From an uncultured Eubacteriales bacterium (GTDB lineage: Bacteria > Bacillota > Clostridia > Peptostreptococcales > Anaerovoracaceae): 5,131 nucleotides of DNA. Position 1 is the first letter of the stretch; each line of letters opens with the position of its first letter. Where the stretch lies: the NCBI GenBank assembly GCA_900542245.1, contig UQMQ01000142.1, positions 1 through 5,131 on the forward strand. The letters are read 5' to 3'. A model generated the notes under the pieces. That model was not told the DNA's origin, made no database searches, and was given only the letters and a program-made list of their open reading frames with translations. A program made the position numbers and the translations under genes. Shown here piece by piece: positions 5,100 through 5,131 of this stretch.

Positions 5100-5131
5100 T
5101 AAATATGATAGAATGGTTCTGTTCCATGAAA

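Overview
The window looks like a piece of a mid-GC Firmicutes chromosome, most likely from the Clostridia. This rests on strong AGGAGG-type ribosome binding sites, a Gram-positive-style ComEC protein, a short LysM protein without a signal peptide of a kind common in spore-forming Clostridia, and GC-rich third codon positions beside AT-rich promoter gaps. I cannot name a genus. No RNA gene, insertion sequence, CRISPR array or integrase is visible.

Layout, left to right. (1) Positions 1-56, minus strand: the first 18 codons of an unidentified gene with a GTG start, running off the left edge. (2) Positions 57-165: an AT-rich divergent control region with an imperfect palindrome and possible promoters for both directions. 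(3) Positions 166-2319, plus: comEC, the membrane channel for DNA uptake in natural transformation. All three expected modules are present and the metallo-beta-lactamase motifs are intact. (4) Positions 2320-2485: a gap with a plausible promoter and a leader hairpin. (5) Positions 2486-3778, plus: a metal-dependent amidohydrolase of the imidazolonepropionase/prolidase-like group with all expected metal ligands. (6) Positions 3838-4368, plus: an intact GNAT acetyltransferase, possibly co-transcribed with the amidohydrolase. (7) Positions 4369-4548: the decayed remains of a second, different GNAT gene, with a start-like segment in one frame and the acetyl-CoA-binding motif in another. (8) Positions 4510-4572: two perfect GC-rich hairpins between converging genes. 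(9) Positions 4583-4930, minus: a 115-residue protein made of two LysM domains. (10) Positions 4931-5131: its promoter region and an apparently divergent promoter facing the right edge.

The genes do not form one pathway. comEC stands without comEA or holA in view and appears to be its own transcription unit. The amidohydrolase and GNAT may be a two-gene unit acting on small cytosolic substrates, but the substrates cannot be read from sequence. The LysM gene converges on that unit. I see no clearly new biological system. The least ordinary observations are the GNAT remnant beside an intact GNAT, the double hairpin at the convergent junction, and the cysteine-rich signal-less LysM protein.
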